NCBI GenBank assembly: GCA_016784965.1
Contig: JADHTQ010000006.1
Coordinates: 1-64,000, forward strand
Direction of reading: 5' to 3'
Length of the DNA stretch: 64,000 nucleotides
Source of the DNA: Bacteriovoracaceae bacterium
Lineage (GTDB): Bacteria; Bdellovibrionota; Bacteriovoracia; Bacteriovoracales; Bacteriovoracaceae
Part shown: positions 9,009 to 18,228 of the stretch, in pieces
How positions within the stretch are numbered: position 1 is the first letter of the stretch
How the letters are laid out: the number at the start of each line of letters is the position of its first letter
Program-made: the position numbers and the translations under genes
The notes under the pieces: generated by a model
Databases searched by the model: none
The model's input: the letters and a program-made list of their open reading frames with translations, nothing else
What the model was told of the DNA's origin: nothing

Positions 9009-12000
9009 TTAATGACAAATTTTGGCATCGGGCTTAAGATCACAAAGCACCTCTTTCATCGCTTGATTTTCGCTCTTAAGTGCGGCAATTTCTTGATTTT
9101 GATTTCCTGAGCTTAAATTAATATAAACATCGCCACTGGCCAGTAAGTAACCGATGCTCTTGTCGTCATGGGTTTTTACAACATTGTTATCAAGCTTCAC
9201 TTGCAATTTGTTAAAAGACACTTGACCCATTAAAGCAACTAAAACAGACTGCTGCCTTTTAATTTTTAAATTACCAACAATTCCTGGAGATTTGGAAACA
9301 ATGCCAATAAGTTTGTCCCCTGGTCTATAACCTCTGACAAATCCAGTGTCGGTGTTAAGTCCAACAATTTCGCCGGCGTCAAGTTCTTCTTCTGCTAGAA
9401 AGTACTCCGCATAATCGGCAGCTGTAACTGATGCTGAATTAGCATATAGTGTTCCTTCGTTATTGTTGTCTGAGTTGCAAGTAGCATCGCTTCCCACACA
9501 TAGGCCTCCACCAGAGACTTGTAGGCGAACTTCAGAGTTCACTGTACCAATACCTACATTTCCACCTGAGTTAATTTGAAATGCCGTTAAAGTCGCAGCA
9601 TCACAAGTTCCATCGACAGCATTGATGTAACCTCCAATACCACAATGTGGATTATCTGAGTTTTTAGAATAGCCTATCGAAAAATTACCCGTACGGCCTC
9701 CACCTAAATTCCATTGATGAGTATCGTTAGCATCATCATGGCTCCATAGTCCAATGGTCGAGCCATGCTCACTATTCCAAGAAGTAGTATCAGTGGAATT
9801 TAGAAGTAGATTGGGCCATCGCCCTTTAACTAAAATCGAAGGTCTATTACCCTCTTGAGTGATAGTACTTTGTCCTGAGTAGCCGGGGTTTCCTTCAACA
9901 ACAAACATCTGATCAGGCGACGTTGTAGCTATCCCCACATTACCACTTGTGTTGACAATTAAGCCCGAAGAAGGAGCAGTACTCTCGCCATTATTTGTTA
10001 AGGCCAGATAATCACCTGCCACATTGTAAGTTAAACCATGTTGTATTTCACCATTTACTGCATATATTAATGAAGAGTTACTCCCACCTTCTGCACTGTT
10101 GAGTAATAAATTCACTGCATTCGCTCCGGGATTATCAAAGATGGCCACGGTATTGTCGTCATCGTTAGGATCAGTTATAGAACCTGCTAAACTTCTTATG
10201 TGTAAAGGAGCTTTTGGACTAGTCGTTCCTATCCCGACGTTGCCGGAGGCGCTGATTCGCATTCTCTCAGGAGGCGTCAAAGAACCTGAGGGGGTAGTAG
10301 AAAAAACAAGTGCGGTAGGTATTGAACCCGTAGAGACAGTATTTTCGACAACAGAGGCAATGGCCGAGACTGTACTCTCGCTGGTGCCATCATACCCAAC
10401 CCAGGCCAATACACCCAAGCCATTGCCGGAGGTAACTGCCAAGGGAGCACTACTTGTTCCCTTCCTTCTGACAAACTGAATGAATGAGTCTTGATTGTCT
10501 GTCGAATTAAAGGTCTGTAGGCGAACGGCAGCTCTTGAGTTTGACAAAATATCAAGAGGAGTGCCTGGATCCGTAGTCCCTATCCCGACGTCACCACCTG
10601 ATTTTATATAAATGCCTTGATTTACTGGAGATGGATCACCTCCAGTATTTGCAGCGACTAGTGATATATCTCCTCTTTCTGATGACAGCTTCAAAAAGGT
10701 TTTAGTATTAGGAGCAGATGCTCTGGTTAAAATTTCATATGCTGAGGTATTGGGGTCGCTCCCTATCGGGTCCCAGCCATCGTTTGCATATCGATGAATT
10801 GCTCCATAGGTCGGCATATTGGAATCACTTGCTTGAGCGTTAATAAAAAACTCACCTGTTCGACCGGTAGAATTATAAAGGCTCATCCAACGTTCGGCCC
10901 GCAACCCACCTTCTATGTGTAGATTACCTTGTGGAGCAGTCGTTCCTATCCCCACGTTGCCGCCAGCAGTTATACGCATGCGTTCTGTAGAGATAACATT
11001 TCCATCTGAAGTTGTTCCAAAATACAGGTCCGTTGGAAGTGAGCTTCCAGAAATTGTTCCATCTGCAACCTTAGTCCCAATAATAGCGCCAATTTTAAAG
11101 TTAGACGGTCCATCAGTTGCCCCCTGAAATAAAATATCTCCCAAAGTGTCTCCTTGGGCCACATAGTTCGAACTAACGTCAGTAGTCCTACTTTTTCGCA
11201 TGGTAATTCTAGCGGGGGTTGTATCGTCTCCACCTTGGCGCAAACTTAGTTGAGTACTGGTACTACCTTGGATGTCTAGGTTAAAATCTGGATTTACGGT
11301 ACCAATGCCAATATCGCCATCACCTTGAATAGTCATCTTTGGATTATCTACAGGTACTCCAAAATATAATTTGCTTACACCTTCACCTTTTTGATTCCAG
11401 ATCCTGGCGGTTGCATCTGGAACTCCTCCTGCAACTTGACTGGTACTTTCCATCGCAAAGTCAATATATGCATACTCTCCCGTAGTTCTTATCTCTATGC
11501 CTGAAGAGCCACCTCCGGTGTTAGAGATAACAACTGGTGATAAATTTGGATCATCTGAAGAAACGTGCAATCTGGCCTCTGGTGCTGTAGTTCCAATCCC
11601 TACATTGCCATTGTTGTCAATCCTCATTTGCTCTGTACCTACTGTTGAAAATGCTACCTTCCCTTCAGTATTTGATGATCCATTCCAATTAGAAGTAACT
11701 TCAATTTGACTCCAGACCCCAGCAGTAGAACCTGCTTTAATTAACATTTTAGCATCATCTCCAATACCATTTGCGTAAATGTAGTCTGGACCACTTTGAG
11801 TTCCTTGTAGTGTCAAGTCTCCTGCAACAGTAAACTTATGACTTGGCCCTGTGGTACCTATCCCAACATTGCCATCTTTTGTTATCGCAATACGAGCAGT
11901 ATAAGAGCTAGAGTTCCACACCGAGTTTCTATCACTCCAATAGTTTGCGATGTGAAATGCATCGGCCTCATTGTCATTTCGATGAGACAATTGCCACCTA

Positions 12001-14390
12001 TTTCCACTAGTATCATCATTGCCGTCTATAGGTGCGGTAAATACAAAATCAGTGAAGTCAACATCATTTTCTTTTTCCAATGCCATATTTGTTATGTTTC
12101 CAGTACCCTTTATATGAAAATTATAATTTGTAGCTGTCGTTCCAATCGCAACATTACCACTAGAAGTTATCCGCATGCGTTCTGTAGAGATAACATTTCC
12201 ATCTGAAGTTGTTCCAAAATACAGGTCCGTTGGAAGTGAGCTTCCAGAAATTGTTCCACTTGATACTATTGCTCCAATACTTGCACCAATTTTAAAGTTG
12301 CTTGGGCCATCTGTTGCTCCCTGAAATAAAATATCTCCCAAAGTATCTCCTTGGGCCACATAATTGGAGCTAACTACAGTATCCCGACTTTTGCGCAACA
12401 AAATTCTAGCAGGATTTGTATTATCCCCACCTTGCACTAACCCCAGCTGCTCACTATTTACATCACTTACTTCCAATTTGTGACTTGGAACTGCCACGCC
12501 AATGCCCACTTTGCCAACTTGATCAATTATCATTCCTAGAACATTCCCATTATTGGGATTGAGTTGAATGGCACTTCCCCCGATAGACGAAATCACGGTA
12601 GACCCCAAAATTGACTGATTCCCCCAATCACCTGGACTTACATGGATTAACCTACCGGGTGAACCATCGGCACGAACTGCCATATACGAAGAGCCATAAT
12701 CAAGTTGCACGTTACCTATAAAATCCACACCTCCATTTGAATTGGCCGATCCCATCCCAACCTGTCCATTATTTCGAATAAAAAACAGGTCATTGCCGTC
12801 TGAATCTGTCACTTTAAGTGCCATATCATTTCCATCTGTCGACGATGATTTAATTTCTAACCTACTATCTGGTGATGTAGTCCCTATACCGACATCACCG
12901 TTGCCTAGCATGGTCATTACCCTCTTCCATCCACCAACGTTGTTACCAATAGAAAAAGATTGATCGGCAAGATCTGGGTGACTCAAAAATAGCTCCCATA
13001 TACTGTTGTCATCTTCTAGCACAAATGCACTATTGGTATTAGACTTGGCCCAAACCTTGGCGGTAGTAGTGCTGTTTTCAACTTTGAGGTTAGCTTGTGG
13101 ACTTGTTGTCCCAATCCCAATGTTGCCGTCATTTCTGACAAACAATAGGGTATTGCCATCTGAATCCGTTACATTAATTGCTGAATCATTGGCATCAGTT
13201 GATGTTGCTGTAATTTCCAATCTACTACTAGGAGATGTAGACCCAATTCCAACATTGTCTCCGCCAGCATAATTAATACCACCAGTGGCCGCACTCCAAC
13301 GCTCATCTGCAGTATTAAGTTTTGCATTTATTTGAGTTTGAATGTTACTTGTAACACCCTCCAAATAATCCAGTTGTGTTTCACTAACAGAAGAGCTTGC
13401 ATCGATGGCGGTCGTTCCATTCCAAAGTACTACTCGGTTATCACTTCCTGTGCCAGTCACTGGATTTGTAATGACATCTTGTTTTCCAGCTAAAGCATCA
13501 AAGACGGCATTTTTTGATGGTGCAACGTCTGTTACCGCATTTTCGATGTTATCTGCAACGGCAGCTGCCTTTGCTCTTTCGTCAGTGTAATATAGATTTC
13601 CACTTTCTGGAACAACTGAAGTATTTAGAGTTGCTTTAGAGAGATCGGCGCGCAGATACTCAGATGTCGTTCCGGTTGTAATTGTTGCTTGTTTTGCATT
13701 TAGTTGATTTTGAATGTCACTGGTAACACTTCCTAAATATCCAAACTCAGTTGTGGTTACCCCTCCATCCCCAACCTTAGTGGCATCAATTGCCGCCGAG
13801 GCGCCAATATCTGCATTGACAATAGTCCCATCAACTATTCCGGAAGCATTAACTCCTGTAAGTAGGCTACCATCCACTGCGGGGATTCTTGCACTTCCAT
13901 CAAGCTGTAACACTTTATTTGCCGTCGTTCCAACATCTACGTTTAAAGTGCCAGAAGTTGTAATTGGTCCCCCAGTAAGGCCTGTCCCGCTTGCGACACT
14001 AGTCACACTTCCTCCTGAACCCCATCCACCTGAGACGTCTTTACAATTTGCACCTGCTTCATCACATATTTGTTGAACGCGAACTGTTCCACTCACATCG
14101 AGTTCGGAGCTTGGCGATGTAGTGCCAATGCCCACATTGCCACTGCCATCAATGGTCATCGATTGTGTCCAAGTCCCTGCTTGGCGTGTATACATACCAA
14201 TTGCTCCACTTGCACTTCCTGCGGTGTTATCTTCAACAAAATAGGCCACTTCGGCATATGGTATTTGGGCCGCTGCTGAATCTTGTGCAAGCCCCTCGAT
14301 GCTAGTTATGGTATCTCCGTTTGAGTTGGTCCCTAGTCTTTGCATCGAAATAATTGCTTTTCCTGAGGTCGCTTCAAATTCAATCCCCAT
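9009..14390 (-). CDS. Giant tail-fibre-like repeat protein, 5'-truncated
   Basis: This 1793-residue product is built of repeated modules of about 60-120 residues, each ending in a turn of the form GNVGIGTTSP (about 15 variants seen). This is typical of phage tail-fibre and bacterial surface fibre proteins. Near the C-terminus, a segment beginning DYAEYFLAEEELDAG and running to GIVSKSPGIVGN resembles the peptidase G2 / intramolecular chaperone domain of phage neck appendages. It is followed by a short coiled coil (QEIAALKSENQAMKEVL) and a Cys-containing end. The first residues (MGIEFEATSGKAIISM) look internal to a module. There is no clear signal peptide or start domain, and the frame stays open upstream only to a stop at 14454-14456 with no ATG, GTG or TTG. 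I infer loss of the original 5' part. A 5.4-kb frame without decay suggests the loss is recent or that the gene still works. Confidence 0.7.
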   Translation of the reverse strand: MGIEFEATSGKAIISMQRLGTNSNGDTITSIEGLAQDSAAAQIPYAEVAYFVEDNTAGSASGAIGMYTRQAGTWTQSMTIDGSGNVGIGTTSPSSELDVSGTVRVQQICDEAGANCKDVSGGWGSGGSVTSVASGTGLTGGPITTSGTLNVDVGTTANKVLQLDGSARIPAVDGSLLTGVNASGIVDGTIVNADIGASAAIDATKVGDGGVTTTEFGYLGSVTSDIQNQLNAKQATITTGTTSEYLRADLSKATLNTSVVPESGNLYYTDERAKAAAVADNIENAVTDVAPSKNAVFDALAGKQDVITNPVTGTGSDNRVVLWNGTTAIDASSSVSETQLDYLEGVTSNIQTQINAKLNTADERWSAATGGINYAGGDNVGIGSTSPSSRLEITATSTDANDSAINVTDSDGNTLLFVRNDGNIGIGTTSPQANLKVENSTTTAKVWAKSNTNSAFVLEDDNSIWELFLSHPDLADQSFSIGNNVGGWKRVMTMLGNGDVGIGTTSPDSRLEIKSSSTDGNDMALKVTDSDGNDLFFIRNNGQVGMGSANSNGGVDFIGNVQLDYGSSYMAVRADGSPGRLIHVSPGDWGNQSILGSTVISSIGGSAIQLNPNNGNVLGMIIDQVGKVGIGVAVPSHKLEVSDVNSEQLGLVQGGDNTNPARILLRKSRDTVVSSNYVAQGDTLGDILFQGATDGPSNFKIGASIGAIVSSGTISGSSLPTDLYFGTTSDGNVISTERMRITSSGNVAIGTTATNYNFHIKGTGNITNMALEKENDVDFTDFVFTAPIDGNDDTSGNRWQLSHRNDNEADAFHIANYWSDRNSVWNSSSYTARIAITKDGNVGIGTTGPSHKFTVAGDLTLQGTQSGPDYIYANGIGDDAKMLIKAGSTAGVWSQIEVTSNWNGSSNTEGKVAFSTVGTEQMRIDNNGNVGIGTTAPEARLHVSSDDPNLSPVVISNTGGGSSGIEIRTTGEYAYIDFAMESTSQVAGGVPDATARIWNQKGEGVSKLYFGVPVDNPKMTIQGDGDIGIGTVNPDFNLDIQGSTSTQLSLRQGGDDTTPARITMRKSRTTDVSSNYVAQGDTLGDILFQGATDGPSNFKIGAIIGTKVADGTISGSSLPTDLYFGTTSDGNVISTERMRITAGGNVGIGTTAPQGNLHIEGGLRAERWMSLYNSTGRTGEFFINAQASDSNMPTYGAIHRYANDGWDPIGSDPNTSAYEILTRASAPNTKTFLKLSSERGDISLVAANTGGDPSPVNQGIYIKSGGDVGIGTTDPGTPLDILSNSRAAVRLQTFNSTDNQDSFIQFVRRKGTSSAPLAVTSGNGLGVLAWVGYDGTSESTVSAIASVVENTVSTGSIPTALVFSTTPSGSLTPPERMRISASGNVGIGTTSPKAPLHIRSLAGSITDPNDDDNTVAIFDNPGANAVNLLLNSAEGGSNSSLIYAVNGEIQHGLTYNVAGDYLALTNNGESTAPSSGLIVNTSGNVGIATTSPDQMFVVEGNPGYSGQSTITQEGNRPSILVKGRWPNLLLNSTDTTSWNSEHGSTIGLWSHDDANDTHQWNLGGGRTGNFSIGYSKNSDNPHCGIGGYINAVDGTCDAATLTAFQINSGGNVGIGTVNSEVRLQVSGGGLCVGSDATCNSDNNNEGTLYANSASVTAADYAEYFLAEEELDAGEIVGLNTDTGFVRGYRPGDKLIGIVSKSPGIVGNLKIKRQQSVLVALMGQVSFNKLQVKLDNNVVKTHDDKSIGYLLASGDVYINLSSGNQNQEIAALKSENQAMKEVLCDLKPDAKICH
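10975..11061. repeat. 87-bp internal direct repeat, copy 1
   Basis: These 87 bases are identical to 12172-12258, about 1.2 kb away in the same tail-fibre-like gene. The similarity fades gradually on both sides, covering a module of about 90 residues (GDTLGDILFQGATDGPSNFK region). It records module duplication or gene conversion. Confidence 0.85.
12172..12258. repeat. 87-bp internal direct repeat, copy 2
   Basis: Identical to 10975-11061. Both copies encode the stretch around SGSSLPTDLYFGTTSDG. Recombination between them would delete about 1.2 kb in frame. Confidence 0.85.
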
Positions 14391-14400
14391 GTTACCGGTA

Positions 14401-14790
14401 ATTAGACATGCTAGAGCAAAAAGAAGCTCAAAAAGGGAATCAATAAACCAACGCTACATTACAAGAGATGTCAAAGAGCAGGTAGACAAAAGGGCAAACA
14501 GTAGATGTGAAGCAATTTCACCGATTAGTGGAAAAAGGTGCAGTAGTAGAGTGAATTTGCAATATGACCACATATTGTCTGTATCCAAAGGAGGTGATAG
14601 CTCTAAAGAGAATATTAGAAAACTGTGCAATATGTGTAACGCTAGGGCGGGTGTAAGAGCAGTAGGCCTTCAAAAAATGCTGCAAAGAGATGGTGCTACA
14701 ACGCCTACATGCAAAAAGCTGTATTTAGAAAATACAAGTGCTGGATTTCAATATACGTTTATTGCACCAGTTGTAATGGGCCCAGATTGA
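14401..14790 (+). pseudogene. 5'-truncated HNH endonuclease
   Basis: The reading frame encodes an HNH zinc-finger nuclease domain. It starts near RYITRDVKEQVDKRANSRC, has a first Cys pair separated by GKRCSS, the core YDHILSVSKGG, and ends with N-x(3)-LCNMCN. This is the C-terminal domain of a family of HNH proteins with a long helical N-terminal half. Here that half, usually about 150-200 residues, is missing: upstream of 14401 the frame runs into the opposite-strand tail-fibre-like gene. No start codon precedes the domain apart from those inside that gene. After the HNH core the sequence continues into about 40 residues that I do not recognise. I treat it as a remnant. Confidence 0.7.
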
Positions 14791-15094
14791 AAATAACTGG
14801 ATTCTCTAGCAAAAAAGTGTATCACTATGTGAATCCCTAATAGGCGCACTGCGACGTTCTCCGGCGAAGGTAACTTTAAACCTAAAATTATGCAAGCATG
14901 TGGTTACTTAAACTAAAAATATATAAAATTCGAAGAAATCTATGGAACTATGTGAAATCAAAGGGATGCACTTTTATGATAGAGAGGCTTCTATGTCTAT
15001 AGAATTTACATAACAATTAACAGCGATTGACTCTGCGCGCAACCAATGGTATTGTGCGTCTCGACTAAATATTTCAACCAATTAGGAGCAATAC
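14791..15094. other. Intergenic region of 304 bp with one likely promoter
   Basis: No reading frame or RNA gene is supported here. The left two-thirds is A+T-rich and holds the tail of the rearranged HNH region. The right end carries the promoter listed at 15027-15055. Confidence 0.5.
15027..15055 (+). promoter_or_regulatory. Sigma-70-like promoter for the exported 536-aa protein
   Basis: TTGACT at 15027-15032, a 17-base spacer and TATTGT at 15050-15055 form a good housekeeping promoter about 40 bases before the ATG at 15095. Confidence 0.55.
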
Positions 15095-16705
15095 ATGATA
15101 ACTAGAATCTTGTATGCTGTGATATTAATACTCTTTTGCTTTCAAGCATATGCAACCAACGATGTTTGCGACTCAGCTGCAGTTGCTTTTATCGAAGAAA
15201 TTCATGAAAAACATGTAAGGCAAGTTGCAATTGCCAAACGTGATCGAAATACTCAAAAGATTGTCGATAAGGCCTCTCAAACAAGAAGATATGTAAAAAC
15301 AAAAACAACTAGTTGGCGAGCTACCTCCTGGTTTAAAGAGAAGTACATGCAAGTAATGCGCAATTTGAATAGACATTATAAAGAAACCGTCATGTATCTT
15401 GATAACGACTTGGTACCCATGGCCTCTTTTTTTGCCAGAGTCAATAAGGACAATAAGGAGATCTACTCTTTGGGCGGTCGAGAGGCACGACTTGGAAGCC
15501 AAAGGAAACTCAAACCCGAAAAGACTAAAAGTGTTCCTGATCCAGATGGTGGGGAACCTAAAATTGAAGTTGAAATACCTTCTGAAATGGATATGTTTGA
15601 GACAGCACTTGCTGGAGTTAGGACCAGACTAGATATTTGTCAAAATGTTGTAAGAGATAGAACTTCTGCGATGGTTAATTTTGCATCCTCAAACTATAAT
15701 TATCTCGAAGTGCAAAAGCAGTTGAAAAAAAATAAATTGCCCATTCGTATCTCACGCACACAAGTTATAAGCGAACCAGGCACTACCCCCTACCTCAAAT
15801 TTATTCCACCCGTTGAATATAAAGATAAGTTAAAGCTAAAAGGTCTCATGCAAGATGTAAAAAATAATTTTTTTGATGATTTAGAGGCCACAAAAGAGGT
15901 CGAATATGACTTTGCCAAGGCCATGCGAGAGCTTGGAGTATTCGCCCATCATCTAGATAAGCAGGGGCAACGCCTCGGTGAAGCCGGGCTTCCCGAACCA
16001 CAACGCTCTATTTACGCTGAAATTCAAGCTGTCTTAGATGGAGTTAAACCTGTTGATTGGGCACAACAAAGTTTGGCCCGTGAGGAAAGAAGGGCAGAGG
16101 CCCAGGCGGTTAGAAAAACTTTTTGGAGCTACAATGCCCTTATGAAAGAGCGAGCAGGAAAGGTACTTCTGTTTACCGACAGTTTATGGCCCAAAGAATT
16201 AAAATCTTTAGGGTTTGTCAATCTCAAAGATTATGTAGGTCTGGCCAAGAGGACAAAGCTTGGCGGTGCCCTTATTTTGGCATCTAGTGGTGGATTGTGG
16301 AGTACTAAAAGTCTCATTCTTCAAATAAAGAATATGTTTTTTTATGAAGAGGGTAACCTAGATCGCTGTGAGCAACAATCTATGGAAAAAAGGGCACTGT
16401 TTCGAAAAAAGAATAAAACAAAGTTAGACTATAGGCTTATCTATGATCACGACTGTTTACATGAGCTCTTTAGTGGCAGATATCCCAAAAGATGGATGAG
16501 GATTGTAAATGGAAATATAATGCCTGGCCCTGGATTTGATGAAGATTTTAAAGCTAAGCTGCCTGAAGAATATGCATTTTATATGAAAAAAATGGCAGAA
16601 TACAAAAAGCGTTTATTTACAAGCTTTAGTGTGCTCGATCAAGAGACCAAGTGGCAACTTAGAATGCTCAATGAAAGACTTGATAAAGATAATTTTAAAA
16701 AATAA
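15095..16705 (+). CDS. Exported protein of unknown function, 536 aa
   Basis: A signal peptide is clear (MITRILYAVILILFCFQAYA). The ATG has an AGGAG site and an upstream TTGACT/TATTGT promoter. The mature protein is basic, largely helical and rich in Lys and Arg, with several scattered cysteines. A hydrophobic stretch around residues 385-400 (TKLGGALILASSGGLW) may touch the membrane. No known domain is recognised. It converges on spoVR with only 20 bases between the stops. Confidence 0.75.
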   Translation: MITRILYAVILILFCFQAYATNDVCDSAAVAFIEEIHEKHVRQVAIAKRDRNTQKIVDKASQTRRYVKTKTTSWRATSWFKEKYMQVMRNLNRHYKETVMYLDNDLVPMASFFARVNKDNKEIYSLGGREARLGSQRKLKPEKTKSVPDPDGGEPKIEVEIPSEMDMFETALAGVRTRLDICQNVVRDRTSAMVNFASSNYNYLEVQKQLKKNKLPIRISRTQVISEPGTTPYLKFIPPVEYKDKLKLKGLMQDVKNNFFDDLEATKEVEYDFAKAMRELGVFAHHLDKQGQRLGEAGLPEPQRSIYAEIQAVLDGVKPVDWAQQSLAREERRAEAQAVRKTFWSYNALMKERAGKVLLFTDSLWPKELKSLGFVNLKDYVGLAKRTKLGGALILASSGGLWSTKSLILQIKNMFFYEEGNLDRCEQQSMEKRALFRKKNKTKLDYRLIYDHDCLHELFSGRYPKRWMRIVNGNIMPGPGFDEDFKAKLPEEYAFYMKKMAEYKKRLFTSFSVLDQETKWQLRMLNERLDKDNFKK

Positions 16706-16725
16706 ATAGTTTTGCCTGAGTAAAT

Positions 16726-18219
16726 TTAAGCAGGATTTAGTTGCCCAAACTCTTTGCCGTTAAAGATAAAGGTGACCTCTTTGTCTTCCATTTTAGTGAT
16801 GATATTGACCGGTCTGCCCCACAAAGCATAGATGTTTTTCATGGTTTCTGCGGCATATGCTAAATCTAAGTCGACACCATAGTGAGTATGATGCAGTAAA
16901 ATTTCACCGCGATTTCCAAAGTTTTTGCTCTTTACTTTAATTGATGGTGTTCCAAAATTGGTCAGCTGACTTAAAAGTTTTGCCTTGATATCTTCAAATT
17001 CTTTGCTGTCAATTTCGTTGCGTCTGGTACTGGGATTGTATTTATAGGTAAAAATTTGCTGTCTTTCACAAAACTCTGGGGTTAAAAACTCATCGATAAA
17101 GGTGATATCATTGTGCGTTTTTCTTATCTCAAAAATTTTGCTCTTACCTAGACCTAAATCCTTATTCCATTTTTCTTTTTCTACCATATCGTCACAGGCC
17201 TGATAATCTTGCCCAAATTTACCGGTGTTCCAGCGGTATTCTATGTCGCGAAAAAGCTCTATACCAAGCTTATAAGGATTTAAGCGCTTGCGACTCATGG
17301 CCATGACACCAGAGTGATGATCGGCAAAGTCAATAATTTCTGTGGCCTTGAGGGCGTGTTTGGTCATAATGGTAGAATGCCAATAGCTGGCCCATCCCTC
17401 ATTCATGATTTTAGTCATTCTTTGCGGTAAGTAGTAATAGGCCTCTTCTCGAAGAGCACCCAAGACATCGGCCTGCCACTCTTCCAAGGGAGCATTTTCA
17501 ACCAAAAACATCATTATATCTTTGGTGGGATCTGCTAAATCTATCATCGCTTTTTTGCTACTTAGATCATCCTCATCAACAACTTTTTTCTTCTTCTTAC
17601 CACCAATTTTACTTCTCATAAACGACTGTAAGGCCTTAGATCTGACATCACTGTCATCATTATGTTCGTCATCATCTTCATCATCCTCTTTTTTTCTAGG
17701 ATCTAAAAAGAGAGCGTCGACATCCAAGAGGTTTTCAAGGGATAAGACTTTATCGATAAAGGACTCAACCTTATCAACCCCATAGCTTTCCATGTATCTT
17801 CTAATCTTAGTTCCGTGATTTGCCATCAAGTCCATCATATTGCGATTGGTACTGGCAAACCAGGCGTTGTTTTTAAAAAAGTCGGCGTGTCCATAAACAT
17901 GGGCCATGACAATTTTTTGATCAACAAAGTTATTACTCTTTAGTAGATATGCATAGCAAGGCCTGGTGTTAACTACCATTTCATATATTTTTTGCATGCC
18001 ATAGGCGTAACCCTTGTACATTTGATCGTACTGCATACCAAATTTCCAGTGGGGATAGCGGTTGGGAAAACCTCCTAGAGAAGCTAAGATATTAATGGTG
18101 TCATAATCGCACATCTCAAAAATGACTTCATAAAAATCAAGTCCATAATCTATGGCATAGCCGTGAATTTCCTCCTTTAACCTTAAGAGTTCTCCGCTAA
18201 TGGGACTTGTTCTATTCAA
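16726..18219 (-). CDS. spoVR: SpoVR family protein, 497 aa
   Basis: The sequence matches the SpoVR/YcgB family over its whole length: an N-terminal domain with the HVYGHADFFKNNAWF motif, a middle part with MNEGWASYWHSTIM and a C-terminal domain. A Lys/Asp-rich insert near residues 175-220 (DDEDDDEHNDDSD) is unusual. It is the last gene of a probable prkA-yeaH-spoVR operon, 9 bases after the preceding stop. SpoVR is needed for spore cortex in Bacillus, but homologues occur in many non-sporulating bacteria together with PrkA and YeaH, where the trio is tied to stress and stationary-phase responses. The molecular activity is unknown. Confidence 0.95.
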   Translation of the reverse strand: MNRTSPISGELLRLKEEIHGYAIDYGLDFYEVIFEMCDYDTINILASLGGFPNRYPHWKFGMQYDQMYKGYAYGMQKIYEMVVNTRPCYAYLLKSNNFVDQKIVMAHVYGHADFFKNNAWFASTNRNMMDLMANHGTKIRRYMESYGVDKVESFIDKVLSLENLLDVDALFLDPRKKEDDEDDDEHNDDSDVRSKALQSFMRSKIGGKKKKKVVDEDDLSSKKAMIDLADPTKDIMMFLVENAPLEEWQADVLGALREEAYYYLPQRMTKIMNEGWASYWHSTIMTKHALKATEIIDFADHHSGVMAMSRKRLNPYKLGIELFRDIEYRWNTGKFGQDYQACDDMVEKEKWNKDLGLGKSKIFEIRKTHNDITFIDEFLTPEFCERQQIFTYKYNPSTRRNEIDSKEFEDIKAKLLSQLTNFGTPSIKVKSKNFGNRGEILLHHTHYGVDLDLAYAAETMKNIYALWGRPVNIITKMEDKEVTFIFNGKEFGQLNPA

Positions 18220-18228
18220 TGTTAACTC

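Noticed and set aside
11838-12206. Several open frames of 60-126 codons on the plus strand within the fibre gene
   Set aside because: They are the antisense of repeated Gly/Thr-rich modules and share their period; none has a ribosome binding site or a domain.
9009-14390. Prophage or tailocin
   Set aside because: The fibre-like gene has no neighbouring capsid, tail, lysis or integrase gene.
14401-14790. IscB- or homing-type nuclease with a guide RNA
   Set aside because: Only the HNH core is present; no RuvC-like, bridge helix or conserved RNA-like region is visible beside it.
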